Notes: generated by a model not told the origin, from the letters alone. 64,000 nt of DNA from Pseudomonadota bacterium (GCA_021838635.1 JAKCDC010000001.1:230065-294064), one strand, 5' to 3'; positions 43,443 through 54,201 are shown, numbered from the stretch's first letter. Translations and numbers: made by a program.

Positions 43443-43921
43443 ACGGTATGCGCCTTGGAATGCGGCAGCGTGGGATAGAGCAGCAGGTAGCCGAGCGCGC
43501 CCAGCATCGCGTAGGCCGCTCCGACGATGAGCAAGCCCGCGAACAGCCAGTCCGAAGGGATTGCGTGCGTCAGATGCACGGCCAGCTCGCCGAGGTCGAG
43601 GATCGTGCGGCTGGTGCCGCGTATGCTCTGCGCCATGTGCACGACGCCTGCGTGGGCGAGTGCGTGCGCTACGCGCTCGCGCAGCCGCGCCGCGAGCATC
43701 CACGCCAGCGGTACGCACAGTGCACATACCGCGATCAGCAGCGCGCGCGCCGCGCGGGGCCACCGGGTGATGCCCGCGAGGTGTTGGTGGCTTGTACGCC
43801 GATCGATTTCCCGCAGAACGCGCGCTTCGAGCGAGGTGGGCGCGGCACAGGGTGGCAGGTCGCGCAGCGCTTGGTGTGCCAGCTGCTCGAGCCGCTCTTC
43901 AAGAGAAGTAGGGTTATTCAT
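43439..43921 (-). CDS. Membrane protein, probable anti-sigma partner
   Basis: 160 residues: a cytoplasmic helical N-terminus (SLEERLEQLAHQALRDLPPC), two membrane helices (about 60-80 and 125-150) and little else. No zinc-binding HxxxCxxC of ZAS anti-sigma factors. Its position, 4-bp overlaps with the sigma gene above and the RDD gene below, is what suggests an anti-sigma or membrane regulator role. Otherwise unrecognised. Confidence 0.6.
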   Translation of the reverse strand: MNNPTSLEERLEQLAHQALRDLPPCAAPTSLEARVLREIDRRTSHQHLAGITRWPRAARALLIAVCALCVPLAWMLAARLRERVAHALAHAGVVHMAQSIRGTSRTILDLGELAVHLTHAIPSDWLFAGLLIVGAAYAMLGALGYLLLYPTLPHSKAHTV

Positions 43922-44502
43922 GTCGGTGCACAGCTCCGGTCGGTTTGTGGGCCGAGTCCGCCGGCGGCAAGGGTCTTGGCCATGGCGAGGCGGCCGCGCA
44001 GAATGTCGGTCTTGGTCTTCGCGAGCGAATGACCGAGGCGCGCGGCGATGTCCTGGTAGGACATGTCCTCGAAGTGAAACAGCACCAGCGGCACGCGCTG
44101 GTGGTCAGGCAGGTTGCGCAGCGCCGCGTCGATCAGGGCGTGGCGCTGCTGCTCGTCCAGCTCATGCAATGCACCCGCGAAGGCCGCACTCGCATCCTCG
44201 ATGTCCTCCTCGCGTGATTCGTCGGTGAAGACCTCGGAGAACAGACGCCAGCGCTTACGATGGCGCGTGAGATGGTTCAGCGCCAGGTTCGTGGCGACGG
44301 TCTTCAGCCAGCCGCCGGGGCTTGCGCCCTCGCCGAGCCGCTCGAAGTTCTCGTACGCCTTCAGGAACACGTCCTGGCTGATGTCCTCGGCTTGTGCGGG
44401 GCTGCCGGTCAGCCGCACCGCCGTGGAAAAAACCATGTCCTGATAAGCGCGCATGAACGCTGCGAACTCTTGAGAATCGGGCCTTGTGGTTGCCAATTGC
44501 AC
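43918..44502 (-). CDS. ECF-type RNA polymerase sigma factor
   Basis: About 194 residues from GTG 44502 (VQLATTRPD). Region 2 (MVFSTAVRLTGSPAQAEDISQ, LKTVATNLALNHLTRHRKR) and region 4 (ALRNLPDHQRVPLVLFHFED, SYQDIAARLGHSLAKTKTDI) are both present. The frame is open to 44595, but no ATG fits between; 44502 is the best of several weak starts. It heads the operon with the membrane protein, the RDD fusion and probably the RND pump, so its regulon likely includes envelope and efflux functions. Confidence 0.85.
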   Translation of the reverse strand: MQLATTRPDSQEFAAFMRAYQDMVFSTAVRLTGSPAQAEDISQDVFLKAYENFERLGEGASPGGWLKTVATNLALNHLTRHRKRWRLFSEVFTDESREEDIEDASAAFAGALHELDEQQRHALIDAALRNLPDHQRVPLVLFHFEDMSYQDIAARLGHSLAKTKTDILRGRLAMAKTLAAGGLGPQTDRSCAPT

Positions 44503-44613
44503 GGGGTGTTCATCGTTTGAGACAAGAACACCGGCCCTGCGGAAAAGTTGCAGAGGACCGAGTGCAGCCCCGACGGGACGGGTGCCGCCGCGCACTTATT
44601 GCTAAGGTATGGC

Positions 44614-45162
44614 TCAAGAATGGGCGCCCGGTGGGCTGCGGGCCGCCTCAGCAGCGCGGGCGGCCCGATAGGCGCGCAGCTGCGGCAGGAAGGTCTGGCG
44701 GCGCTCGAGGCTCTCGGCGCTCCAATGCTCGCCCGGGTCGTAGAATTCCGGCACGGCCGTAGCGCCCTGGGGCAGTACGACCCAGGGTTGCCTCGAGGCG
44801 GTGAAGATGTGGATGTCCGGCGGCAGGTGCTCGGGCGCATCGAGCGTCCCGACCCGTACGAAGCGCAGAATCGGACCGGCCCCGGCGTAATGACTCCACA
44901 GTGCGACCCGGCACAGCGGGCAGCGGGCGATGCGCTGCCCGGCACCGCTCTGTGAGGGGGTATTGACCAGTTCGGGTTCGGCGCGCAGGTGCACGACGCG
45001 TTCAGACTCAATGAGCGCATTGAGCGCGAATGCCGCGCCGCTCTCGCGCTGGCACCAGCGGCAATGACAGCAGTGCACGATCAGTGGTCGGGTCGTCAGC
45101 CGGTAGCGGACCTCGCCGCAGTCGCAGCCGCCATCGAGCGGGAACACCGTCGCGTGAGTCAT
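44614..45162 (-). CDS. GFA/CENP-V-family zinc protein
   Basis: 182 residues. The zinc-binding cysteines of the glutathione-dependent formaldehyde-activating (GFA) fold are visible: GGCDCGEVRY, HCCHCRWCQRESG and RCPLCRVALW. Family members may bind glutathione adducts, but most are uncharacterised. Weakly supported as detoxification of formaldehyde. The C-terminal 50 residues (YRAARAAEAARS) are not part of the fold. Confidence 0.82.
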   Translation of the reverse strand: MTHATVFPLDGGCDCGEVRYRLTTRPLIVHCCHCRWCQRESGAAFALNALIESERVVHLRAEPELVNTPSQSGAGQRIARCPLCRVALWSHYAGAGPILRFVRVGTLDAPEHLPPDIHIFTASRQPWVVLPQGATAVPEFYDPGEHWSAESLERRQTFLPQLRAYRAARAAEAARSPPGAHS

Positions 45163-45220
45163 CTGGAACTCTCCCTCTGCACGGGACCGGGCGCGGGCCG
45201 CATGCCGACGGGTGCGCCCT

Positions 45221-45640
45221 CTACTTCAGCACGACCCACAACGGGCCGATGAGCAAGAACGTCAGATCCTGAAAGAATTTCGGGCGTCGCCCCTCGATCG
45301 CGTGCCCGACGAACTGGCCGATCCAGGCGAGGATGAACAGCCCGAGCGCGACGGGCCTGAGCGGCGGGGCGGCAGGCCAGAACGCCAGAATGAGCACACA
45401 GGCGGCGAGCTGCACGGCGATCGCGACGGACGCCTTCACGCCGAGGCGAAGATAAAAAGGCGTCACCCCGATCATCACCAGATAGGCGCTGCGCACCCCG
45501 GCGATCTCGACGCTCCAGAGCAGAGCGAGAAGGGCGAAGAGGATGGCCGGCACGCACACGGTGTGCACGGCGCGGTTGACCGGGTGACGGTGCACCTGCG
45601 AGTACTCCGTCAGCCATTGGTCGAGGGTTTTGGCGGCCAT
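45221..45640 (-). CDS. DUF962/Mpo1-like membrane protein
   Basis: 139 residues, three to four helices. Begins LDQWLTEYSQVHRHPVNRAVH, matching Mpo1/YGL010w, in which the histidines and a tyrosine belong to the active centre; yeast Mpo1 is an iron-dependent dioxygenase in alpha-oxidation of 2-hydroxy fatty acids. Whether the bacterial protein does this is untested. Confidence 0.82.
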   Translation of the reverse strand: MAAKTLDQWLTEYSQVHRHPVNRAVHTVCVPAILFALLALLWSVEIAGVRSAYLVMIGVTPFYLRLGVKASVAIAVQLAACVLILAFWPAAPPLRPVALGLFILAWIGQFVGHAIEGRRPKFFQDLTFLLIGPLWVVLK

Positions 45641-45655
45641 GGCAGGCGGTCCCGA

Positions 45656-46165
45656 TCAATGCGATGCGGCCAGTGCCGCCAGCGCACCGACCGTGTTGAG
45701 GTTGCGCGCCGTCCCGGCCCTGGCGGCGGGAATGACCAGTGTGGAGGCGCCGATTCCGTCCGGATAGTGCACGTAGATCTCGCGAGTGCCGCAGGCGAGG
45801 CGCTCGTGTCGAGCGCCGCGGATGTCCTGAATCGCTCCGGCCGGCGGCGGCGCCTCGAGGAAGATCGCCACCGTGCGGCTCGGCGGCGCCTGCGGAAACG
45901 GGTTTGCGGCCCACACGGCGGTGAGCTGCGCCGCGGTGCGCACTTGCACGCCGATCGGCTTGCCGAAGTAGTCCTCGAGCTGGCGCATCAGCCCCTGGCG
46001 CACCCGTGGCTCGCCGAGGCGGCACTCAAACAGGGCGTTGCCCGACGCGATGTAGGTCCGGGGGCGATCGAAGCCCGCCGAACGACACATCTGAAGCAGC
46101 GCGGCCATCGGCAGTTTGTGGCCACCGACGTTGATCGCGCGGAGCAGGGCGACATAGGTTGGCAT
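45656..46165 (-). CDS. DUF1697 protein
   Basis: 169 residues. Typical start TYVALLRAINVGGHKLPMA and ASGNALFE, IQDIRGARHERLA. Small cytosolic protein, ferredoxin-like fold in known structures, function unknown. It follows the DUF962 gene by 15 bp on the minus strand (upstream), so the two are probably one transcript. Confidence 0.85.
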   Translation of the reverse strand: MPTYVALLRAINVGGHKLPMAALLQMCRSAGFDRPRTYIASGNALFECRLGEPRVRQGLMRQLEDYFGKPIGVQVRTAAQLTAVWAANPFPQAPPSRTVAIFLEAPPPAGAIQDIRGARHERLACGTREIYVHYPDGIGASTLVIPAARAGTARNLNTVGALAALAASH

Positions 46166-46219
46166 CGCGTCTCAGGCCCCGGGGAAGGGAGTGCGTCTGC
46201 CGCGTCGTGCAGCGGGATC

Positions 46220-46292
46220 TGGGCCCGGTAGGATTCGAACCTACGACCAAGGGATTATGAGTCCCCTGCACTAACCGCTGTGCTACAGGCCC
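46220..46292 (-). tRNA. tRNA with CAT anticodon (Ile2 more likely than Met)
   Basis: 73 bases on the minus strand: acceptor GGGCCTG with CGGGCCC (one G-U pair), anticodon stem GGGGA/TCCCT around CTCATAA, T-arm GTAGG/CCTAC, discriminator A. The anticodon arm and variable loop (CTTGGTC) resemble E. coli ileX, whose C34 becomes lysidine, more than elongator metT. No CCA is encoded, unlike the tRNA-Gly in this window. Confidence 0.85.
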
Positions 46293-46346
46293 GCGCGGGG
46301 CGCCATTCTAGCAGCGGCGCTGGCGCCCTAGTGCGCCGCTGGCGCG

Positions 46347-46802
46347 CTAGGGCGCCAGGCAGCCGCTCAGGGGGGCCCTCGATTTGATCGTCTTCATGCA
46401 CACCGTCGTCTCGATTCTCTGCACCCCCGGCATGCGGCTGACCTGCATGCGCAGCAATTCATCGAGTGCGGCGATTTCTGTGACCAAAACGTGTATCAGG
46501 TAGTCCGCCTGTCCGGCCGTGGCGTAGCACTGCAGCACCGCGGGATGGCGCTCGGCGGCCGCTTCGAACTGCGCATAGCGCGCCGAATCGATGCTCACGT
46601 ACACGAACGCGTGCACCCGCAGCCCGAGTTGTTCGGCATCGAGTTCTGCCCGGTAGCCGCGGATCAGCCCCCGGCGTTCCAGCTCGCGCACGCGCTGCCA
46701 GCAGGGGGTTTTCGACAAGCCCACATGCTGGCCGAGTTCGGCGAACGAGATGCGCGCATCCTGTTCGAGCGTGCGCACGATCTCCCGGTCGATCTTGTCC
46801 AC
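46347..46802 (-). CDS. Lrp/AsnC-family transcriptional regulator
   Basis: 151 residues. N-terminal HTH (ISFAELGQHVGLSKTPCWQRV, LERRGLIRGY) and C-terminal ligand-binding RAM domain (CYATAGQADYLIHVLV). Controls amino-acid metabolism genes in response to one or a few amino acids; the ligand is not evident. The short promoter region is shared with the divergent DUF4404 gene. Confidence 0.9.
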   Translation of the reverse strand: MDKIDREIVRTLEQDARISFAELGQHVGLSKTPCWQRVRELERRGLIRGYRAELDAEQLGLRVHAFVYVSIDSARYAQFEAAAERHPAVLQCYATAGQADYLIHVLVTEIAALDELLRMQVSRMPGVQRIETTVCMKTIKSRAPLSGCLAP

Positions 46803-46922
46803 GATTGTGCTACTGGAATGAGTTATCTAAGGCGATTGTTCTACGCTTGTGCCGCAATGCAGTCCAGTCGTGCCGCAGGGTTCTCGGCTAGAATCGCTGT
46901 AGCTTAGACAATGGAGCGGTCG

Positions 46923-47207
46923 ATGAACCAAGGGCGCACGAGCGAAGAGACCCTGCGCGAATTGCTGGCGCGGGTGCACGAGCGGTTGAGCCAGAGCGGC
47001 TCGATCGATGCGGAGTCGCGCCAGATGCTCGGCGCGCTGGTCCAGGATATCGGCCGCGCCCTTGGCGAGGGACCGGCGGAGAGCAGCTCGGTGAGCGGAC
47101 ACGCCTCGCGCCTGGAGGGCATGGCGGTGCGCTTCCAGGCGGACCACCCGGCGCTTGCGGAATTGCTGCGCCAGCTCACCGATGCGCTGGGGAAGTTTGG
47201 GATCTGA
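46923..47207 (+). CDS. DUF4404 protein
   Basis: 94 residues from ATG 46923, preceded by GGAG at 6-base spacing; the frame also has ATG 46911 with no such site. Seen: LRELLARVHERLSQSGSIDAE, LEGMAVRFQADHPALAE. Small helical protein, function unknown, convergent with rpoD. Confidence 0.75.
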   Translation: MNQGRTSEETLRELLARVHERLSQSGSIDAESRQMLGALVQDIGRALGEGPAESSSVSGHASRLEGMAVRFQADHPALAELLRQLTDALGKFGI

Positions 47208-47209
47208 CC

Positions 47210-47230
47210 GGCCGCGCATCCTGCGCGGCC
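47210..47230. terminator. Hairpin between DUF4404 and rpoD genes
   Basis: GGCCGCGCA-TCC-TGCGCGGCC, a perfect 9-bp stem with 3-base loop in the 33-bp gap between two convergent genes. A T-run is missing, so it is a bidirectional termination or RNA-stabilising hairpin at best. Confidence 0.5.
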
Positions 47231-47240
47231 GTGAGATCCA

Positions 47241-49319
<2,079 letters not shown>

Positions 49320-49406
49320 TGAATCTCGACGGAATTGGCGGGGGCCTTGACCCCGATGTGCTGGCAGGCGCGGGCAGACTCAAGGGGCGCCAAAATAAAT
49401 TCGCCT

Positions 49407-49435
49407 AGTGTATGAGGCTCGCGTGGCGTCCACAA
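49407..49435 (-). promoter_or_regulatory. Candidate rpoD-proximal promoter
   Basis: Minus strand TTGTGG (49435-49430) and TACACT (49412-49407), 17 bp apart, in the 118-bp dnaG-rpoD gap, the place where E. coli also has an internal promoter for rpoD. Confidence 0.4.
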
Positions 49436-49437
49436 GT

Positions 49438-51222
49438 TCACCCCGGTCCGGACTTCCCGTTCCGCACGGTCTTTCGTGATGTAAGCATTTGAAACTCCTT
49501 AAGTTCTTGCTCGCTTAACGGTCCACTTCGGCTCTTGGTTTCGAGCGCTCGCAACCGCTGATCAACCCCCAGATCGACCAGTTTACCGAGCGCGGCCCGC
49601 AGCTCGACAGCAGCGGCAGCCTCGTCGTCGAGCACCGCCTCGCGCTCCAGCAGGCGCCCGAGATGTTCTCCGCCCGGACGGTCCCGCCAGCGCTCGATGA
49701 CCTGCGCCGAGATCTGTATCGGCCGCGCGCGCAAATCATCGAGCAGTCTGCGCAGCAGCTCCGCGCCAGCCTCGGTGCAGTCCTGCAGTTCCGCACGCTC
49801 AGCGTCCGTGACCGCCCCGGCAATGCTGGGAAAACGCACCAGCCGGGCGAGCGCCTGACGTATCAGGCTGCCGCGCCCGGCGCTGTTTCGGGTCCGCGGC
49901 GGCGACCGAACGGCCGCAGGCGGTGGCGCGGGCGCCATTGTGCCCTGCCAGAGCGCCTCGAGGCGCTCGGCCGGCAATCCCACCACTTCGGCCACGCGGG
50001 CGATCAACAGTTCCCGGTACACGCCAGCCGGGATTTTTCCGATCAGCGGCCTGGCCGCTTCGGCCAGACGCGCCCGACCGTCAGCGTGCGTGATATCCGT
50101 CTCGGCCGACAACTCCCGAACGAGGTACTCCGATAGCGGTAGCGCCCCGTCCAGGCGCTGCTCGAAGGCCTCCCGGCCCTCGGCGCCGACCAAGCTGTCC
50201 GGGTCGTGCCCTTCAGGCAGGAACAAGAAGCGGATCTCCCGCCCCTCGCGCGCCTCCGGCAGGGCGTGCTGCAGTGCACGCCAAGCTGCGCTACGTCCGG
50301 CCCGGTCGCCGTCGAACGCGAACACCACCTCGCGCACCAGCCGGAAGATGCGCTTCAGATGCTCAGGCGTCGTCGCGGTGCCGAGCGTCGCTACGGAACA
50401 GGTGATACCCGCCTGGTGCAACCGGACCACATCCATGTAGCCCTCCACGACCACTAGGCGCTTCAGGGTTCCGCCGGCGACCCGCGATTCGTATAACCCA
50501 TACAGCTCGTGGCCTTTGTGAAATAGGGCTGTTTCCGGAGAATTCAAGTACTTCGGTTCACCCCGATCGAGGACGCGCCCCCCGAATGCAATCGTGCGGC
50601 CGCGGCTGTCGCGGATCGGAAACATGATCCGATCCCGAAAGCGGTCGTAATGGCCTTCGCCCCGGCCGCCGCTGCGCTCGATGATCAGTCCGCTCGCCGC
50701 GAGTGCGCGGCGGTCCGCCTCGTGCGTCCCGAAACGGCTGAGCAGCGCATCCCAGGCATCTGGGGCGTATCCGAGCGCAAAGCGCTGTACGGTCTCGGTC
50801 GTCAGCCCGCGCTGAGCGACGTATTGTCCGGCCCGGGCTGTCCCGGTCAGCGCCTGTGCGTAGAACTGCGTCACCCGGCCCATGAGCTCATACAGGGGCG
50901 CGTTCTGCGGGTCCGGGCCGCTACCACCGCCTTCGTGCGGAACGGTGAGTCCGAGCCGCCCGGCCAGATCCTCGATCGCTTCCGGGAAGCTCATGTGGTC
51001 GTATTCCATCAGGAAGCGCAACGCCGTGCCGTGAGCGCCGCAGCCGAAGCAGTGATAGAACTGCTTTTCGGGGCTGACCCAGAACGATGCGGTCTTCTCG
51101 TTGTGGAATGGGCAGCAGGCCTTGTACTCGCGGCCCGCCTTGGCCAGCTGCACGCGCGAGCCGACCACCTCCACGATGTCCGTGCGGGCGATCAGCTCGT
51201 CGATGAAGCTCTGAGGAATGAT
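49438..51222 (-). CDS. dnaG: DNA primase DnaG, apparent AUC start codon
   Basis: 594 residues if read from 51222. Zinc ribbon CCPFHNEKTASF with HCFGCG (residues about 40-65), toprim domain with VVEGYMDVVRLHQAG and VVFAFDGDRAGRSAAW, and a C-terminal helicase-binding helical domain. The conserved N-terminus (IPQSFIDELIARTDIVEVVG) starts right after an in-frame TAG (the yqeY stop, 51232-51234), and no ATG, GTG or TTG lies between that stop and a GTG 16 codons into the conserved part. The alignment with relatives that begin MIPQSF places the start at ATC 51222. Confidence 0.9.
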   Translation of the reverse strand: MIPQSFIDELIARTDIVEVVGSRVQLAKAGREYKACCPFHNEKTASFWVSPEKQFYHCFGCGAHGTALRFLMEYDHMSFPEAIEDLAGRLGLTVPHEGGGSGPDPQNAPLYELMGRVTQFYAQALTGTARAGQYVAQRGLTTETVQRFALGYAPDAWDALLSRFGTHEADRRALAASGLIIERSGGRGEGHYDRFRDRIMFPIRDSRGRTIAFGGRVLDRGEPKYLNSPETALFHKGHELYGLYESRVAGGTLKRLVVVEGYMDVVRLHQAGITCSVATLGTATTPEHLKRIFRLVREVVFAFDGDRAGRSAAWRALQHALPEAREGREIRFLFLPEGHDPDSLVGAEGREAFEQRLDGALPLSEYLVRELSAETDITHADGRARLAEAARPLIGKIPAGVYRELLIARVAEVVGLPAERLEALWQGTMAPAPPPAAVRSPPRTRNSAGRGSLIRQALARLVRFPSIAGAVTDAERAELQDCTEAGAELLRRLLDDLRARPIQISAQVIERWRDRPGGEHLGRLLEREAVLDDEAAAAVELRAALGKLVDLGVDQRLRALETKSRSGPLSEQELKEFQMLTSRKTVRNGKSGPG

Positions 51223-51231
51223 AGGGGCTGA

Positions 51232-51687
51232 CTACCCCGGCAGGCGGCCCAGCCGATCGCGCACCAGAGCGCTGACGGCGCTCATGTCGGCGCGGCCCTG
51301 GGCCTGGGACTTGATCACCGCCATCACCTTGCCCATGTCCTTCGGCGAGGTGGCGCCGCTTGAGGTGATCGCCTGGCCGATCAACGCCTCGATCTCCGCC
51401 CCGCTCATCTGCGCAGGCAGATAGGCCTCGAGCACCGTGATCTCGGCGCTCTCCTTGGCGACCAGATCACTGCGTCCGCCGCTGGCGAACTGCGCGATCG
51501 CTTCCTTGCGCTGCTTAATCATCTTCTCAAGGACCGCGAGCACCTGCGTGTCATCGAGCATCACCCGCTCGTCCACTTCACGCTGCTTGACCGCAGCGAG
51601 CGCCATGCGGATGGTACCGAGACGCTCCCTCTCGCCCGAGCGCATCGCGCGCTTCATGTCCTCGGTGATGCGTTCCTTGAGCGTCAT
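51232..51687 (-). CDS. yqeY: GatB/YqeY-domain protein
   Basis: 151 residues from ATG 51687 (MTLKERIT); a GTG 6 bases earlier is possible. Motifs: LGTIRMALAAVKQREVD, KRKEAIAQFASGG-like RKEAIAQFASGGR, YLPAQMS. The family resembles the GatB tail domain that binds tRNA; its own function is unclear. It is in frame with dnaG and separated from it only by the TAG. Confidence 0.88.
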   Translation of the reverse strand: MTLKERITEDMKRAMRSGERERLGTIRMALAAVKQREVDERVMLDDTQVLAVLEKMIKQRKEAIAQFASGGRSDLVAKESAEITVLEAYLPAQMSGAEIEALIGQAITSSGATSPKDMGKVMAVIKSQAQGRADMSAVSALVRDRLGRLPG

Positions 51688-51698
51688 GCGCACAGGCC

Positions 51699-51908
51699 TC
51701 AGCGCGCGGCGCGCATGCCCTCGCGCGAGACGCGCTTCATGTGCCGCTTCACGGCGGCCGCCTTCTTGCGTTTCCGCTCCTGGGTCGGCTTCTCGTAGAA
51801 TTCACGGCGACGCAGTTCGGTGAGGATGCCGGCCTTCTCGCAGGCGCGCTTGAAACGCCGTAGGGCGGCATCGAAATATTCGTTCTCGCGGATACGGACG
51901 CTCGGCAT
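51699..51908 (-). CDS. rpsU: 30S ribosomal protein S21
   Basis: 69 residues, normal length, from ATG 51908 (MPSVRIREN). Highly basic C-terminal half ([17 protein letters not shown]). Small-subunit protein needed for initiation. First gene of the rpsU-yqeY-dnaG-rpoD operon. Confidence 0.96.
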   Translation of the reverse strand: MPSVRIRENEYFDAALRRFKRACEKAGILTELRRREFYEKPTQERKRKKAAAVKRHMKRVSREGMRAAR

Positions 51909-52006
51909 CGAAACCTCTACAGACAGTTGGGGTCCGGCGCCGCATCCCGCCCCGCGCACCGAAAGCGCGCCGCAGCGGACAGAGAGCCGGGTCAAATGGG
52001 CCGGCA

Positions 52007-52035
52007 ATTCTAGTAGAGGCTACAGGTAAAGGCAA
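52007..52035 (-). promoter_or_regulatory. rpsU operon promoter
   Basis: Minus strand TTGCCT (52035-52030) and TAGAAT (52012-52007) spaced 17 bp, 99 bp upstream of rpsU, next to the divergent tsaD gene. Good match to the sigma-70 consensus. Confidence 0.6.
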
Positions 52036-52157
52036 AATTAGCGCATCGGCCCTGTGGCCCGGCGTCCCGCCGCGCGGGTTACAGGGCTGGGGCCGATGCC
52101 GACGGCGCGGGTTGCCGACACCCGGCGGAGCGCCATTATTCTATTAGAGTCAATGAC

Positions 52158-53189
52158 ATGCGTGTTCTTGCGATCGAGTCTTCCTGTGACGAAAGTGCTG
52201 CAGCCATTCTGGACGCGTCCGATGGCCTGCTGGCGCACGAACTGTACAGCCAGATCACGCTGCACCGTGTCTACGGCGGGGTCGTGCCGGAATTGGCCTC
52301 GCGCGACCATGTGCGCAAGCTCCTGCCGCTGGTCGAGCGGGCGCTTGCCGTGGCACGCACCGCGCCGCAGGCACTCACCGGGATCGCCTACACGGCAGGC
52401 CCGGGGCTGATCGGGGCACTGCTGACGGGCGCAGCGCTGGCACGCAGCCTTGCGTACGCCTGGAATTTGCCGGCCGTCGGCGTGCACCACCTAGAGGGCC
52501 ACCTGCTTGCGCCGCTGCTCGAGCCGCAGCCGCCGCCGTTCCCGCACGTGGCGCTGCTGGTCTCCGGCGGTCACACGCAGCTGATCGAGGTGCGCGGCAT
52601 CGGCCGCTACCGTGTGCTCGGCGACACGCGCGACGATGCCGCCGGTGAGGCCTTCGATAAGACCGCCAAGCTTCTCGGTCTGCCCTACCCGGGCGGGCCG
52701 GAACTCTCGCGCCTGGCGACGCAAGGAATCGCAGGGGCGTTTCATTTCCCCCGGCCGATGCTGGATCGGCCCGGTTTGGAGTTCAGCTTCTCTGGCTTGA
52801 AGACAGCCGTGCTGCACACTCTGCGGGGTCGCCAACTCGATGCGCGTACCCGGGCCGATGTGGCTCGCGCGGTCGAGGAGGCGATCGTCGAGACGCTCAC
52901 CGTCAAGGCCGAACGCGCCCTTGAGCAGAGCGGGTTCGGTGCATTGGTGGTTTCCGGCGGTGTCAGCGCGAACCTGCCGCTGCGCGAGGCGCTCTCAAAC
53001 GCTGCCGCCCGTCACGGCGCGCGCGTGTACTATCCGCGCATCGAATTCTGCACCGACAACGCGGCGATGATCGCGCTAGCCGGCCTGCATCGGCTGCGTG
53101 CCGGGGAGCGTCAGGGGCTCGCCATCGAGGCACGCGCTCAATGGCCGCTGGAGTCGCTCGCGCCCGTGGGCGCCGAGGCTCTTGCGTGA
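52158..53189 (+). CDS. tsaD: tRNA threonylcarbamoyladenosine transferase TsaD
   Basis: 343 residues. ASKHA-fold protein, transfers threonylcarbamoyl to A37 of ANN-decoding tRNAs with TsaB and TsaE. Seen: [15 protein letters not shown], the metal-binding [37 protein letters not shown], and [13 protein letters not shown]. Divergent from rpsU, the common gammaproteobacterial arrangement. Confidence 0.95.
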   Translation: MRVLAIESSCDESAAAILDASDGLLAHELYSQITLHRVYGGVVPELASRDHVRKLLPLVERALAVARTAPQALTGIAYTAGPGLIGALLTGAALARSLAYAWNLPAVGVHHLEGHLLAPLLEPQPPPFPHVALLVSGGHTQLIEVRGIGRYRVLGDTRDDAAGEAFDKTAKLLGLPYPGGPELSRLATQGIAGAFHFPRPMLDRPGLEFSFSGLKTAVLHTLRGRQLDARTRADVARAVEEAIVETLTVKAERALEQSGFGALVVSGGVSANLPLREALSNAAARHGARVYYPRIEFCTDNAAMIALAGLHRLRAGERQGLAIEARAQWPLESLAPVGAEALA

Positions 53190-53250
53190 GCCGGCCGAAC
53201 GGCACGACGCGCGGTGCGTTGAACGGATTGAGAAGGGGACCGAACAGATC

Positions 53251-53634
53251 ATGACCGAGACGGCGCTTTGCGGGGATCGGATCTTCCTGCGCGGACTGAC
53301 CGCCGAGTGCATCATCGGCTTCATCGACTGGGAGCGGCGCGTCAAGCAGACGGTGGTCATCGACCTGGAGCTGCCCGTCGACTGCGCACGGGCCGCCGCG
53401 TCGGACGAAGTGGCCGATACCGTTGACTACAAGCAGATCGCCAAGCGCGCACTGGCCTTCATCGAGGGCTCCGAGTTCAAACTGGTCGAGACCCTGGCGC
53501 ATCGACTGGCGATGCTGCTGCTCGAGGAGTTCGCTCTGGAGTGGGTCCGGCTGTCGCTGAACAAACCGGGCGCGATCCGCAACTCCCGCGACGTCGGCGT
53601 GACGATCGAGCGCCGGCGCGACGCGGCGCGCTGA
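53251..53634 (+). CDS. folB: Dihydroneopterin aldolase
   Basis: 127 residues from ATG 53251 (MTETALCGD). Marks: IFLRGLTAECIIGFIDWERR, DTVDYKQIAKRALAFIE, FKLVETLAHRLAMLLLEEF with the catalytic Glu, and LNKPGAI with the Lys. Cleaves dihydroneopterin in folate synthesis. Ten bases before folK, so the two are co-translated. Confidence 0.93.
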   Translation: MTETALCGDRIFLRGLTAECIIGFIDWERRVKQTVVIDLELPVDCARAAASDEVADTVDYKQIAKRALAFIEGSEFKLVETLAHRLAMLLLEEFALEWVRLSLNKPGAIRNSRDVGVTIERRRDAAR

Positions 53635-53643
53635 GACGGACCG

Positions 53644-54150
53644 ATGCTCGAGGTCTATGTCGCCGCTGGCAGCAACGTGGAACCGCATACACATCTCGCG
53701 CGGGCGGCACGGGAACTGGCCGGGACGTTTCCCGGGACCCGCTGCTCGGCCTGGTATCGCAATCGCGCGGTCGGATTCGAGGGTGACGATTTCATCAATT
53801 TCGTGGCTGGCTTCAGCACCGACCAACCGCTCGAGGCCGTGATCGCGCGCCTGCAGGCCATCGAGGGCCTCTGTGGGCGTACGCGCAACGCGCCGCGCTG
53901 GGCGCCGCGCAGCATGGATCTGGACATTCTGCTGTACGGCACGCAGGTGCTCGACACCCCGGCTGTGCGCTTGCCGCGGCCGGATCTGCTCAAACGCGCC
54001 TACATGCTCGGCCCGCTGGCCGAACTGGCGCCCGAGCTGATCCATCCGACCGCCGGGGCGAGCATCGGGGCGCTGTGGCGGCAGTTCGATCAGGCCGCTC
54101 ACCCCCTGATCCGGGTCCCCTCGTCCGGCGCGGACGAAGGCGCGAGGTAG
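53644..54150 (+). CDS. folK: HPPK (2-amino-4-hydroxy-6-hydroxymethyldihydropteridine diphosphokinase)
   Basis: 168 residues. Pyrophosphoryl transfer from ATP to the pterin, the step after FolB. The signature APRWAPRSMDLDILLYG (metal-binding aspartates) and LPRPDLLKRAYMLGPLAELAP are clear. The adjacent pteridine reductase makes this a small folate locus. Confidence 0.92.
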   Translation: MLEVYVAAGSNVEPHTHLARAARELAGTFPGTRCSAWYRNRAVGFEGDDFINFVAGFSTDQPLEAVIARLQAIEGLCGRTRNAPRWAPRSMDLDILLYGTQVLDTPAVRLPRPDLLKRAYMLGPLAELAPELIHPTAGASIGALWRQFDQAAHPLIRVPSSGADEGAR

Positions 54151-54201
54151 CGCGCAATGCGCGGTGCGTCCGTCCCACGCCGCTGGCGTGTTCGCGCCGT
54201 T

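Noticed and set aside
44503..44595. Longer start (44595) for the ECF sigma factor
   Set aside because: The added residues are not sigma-like; the first conserved helix begins soon after 44502.
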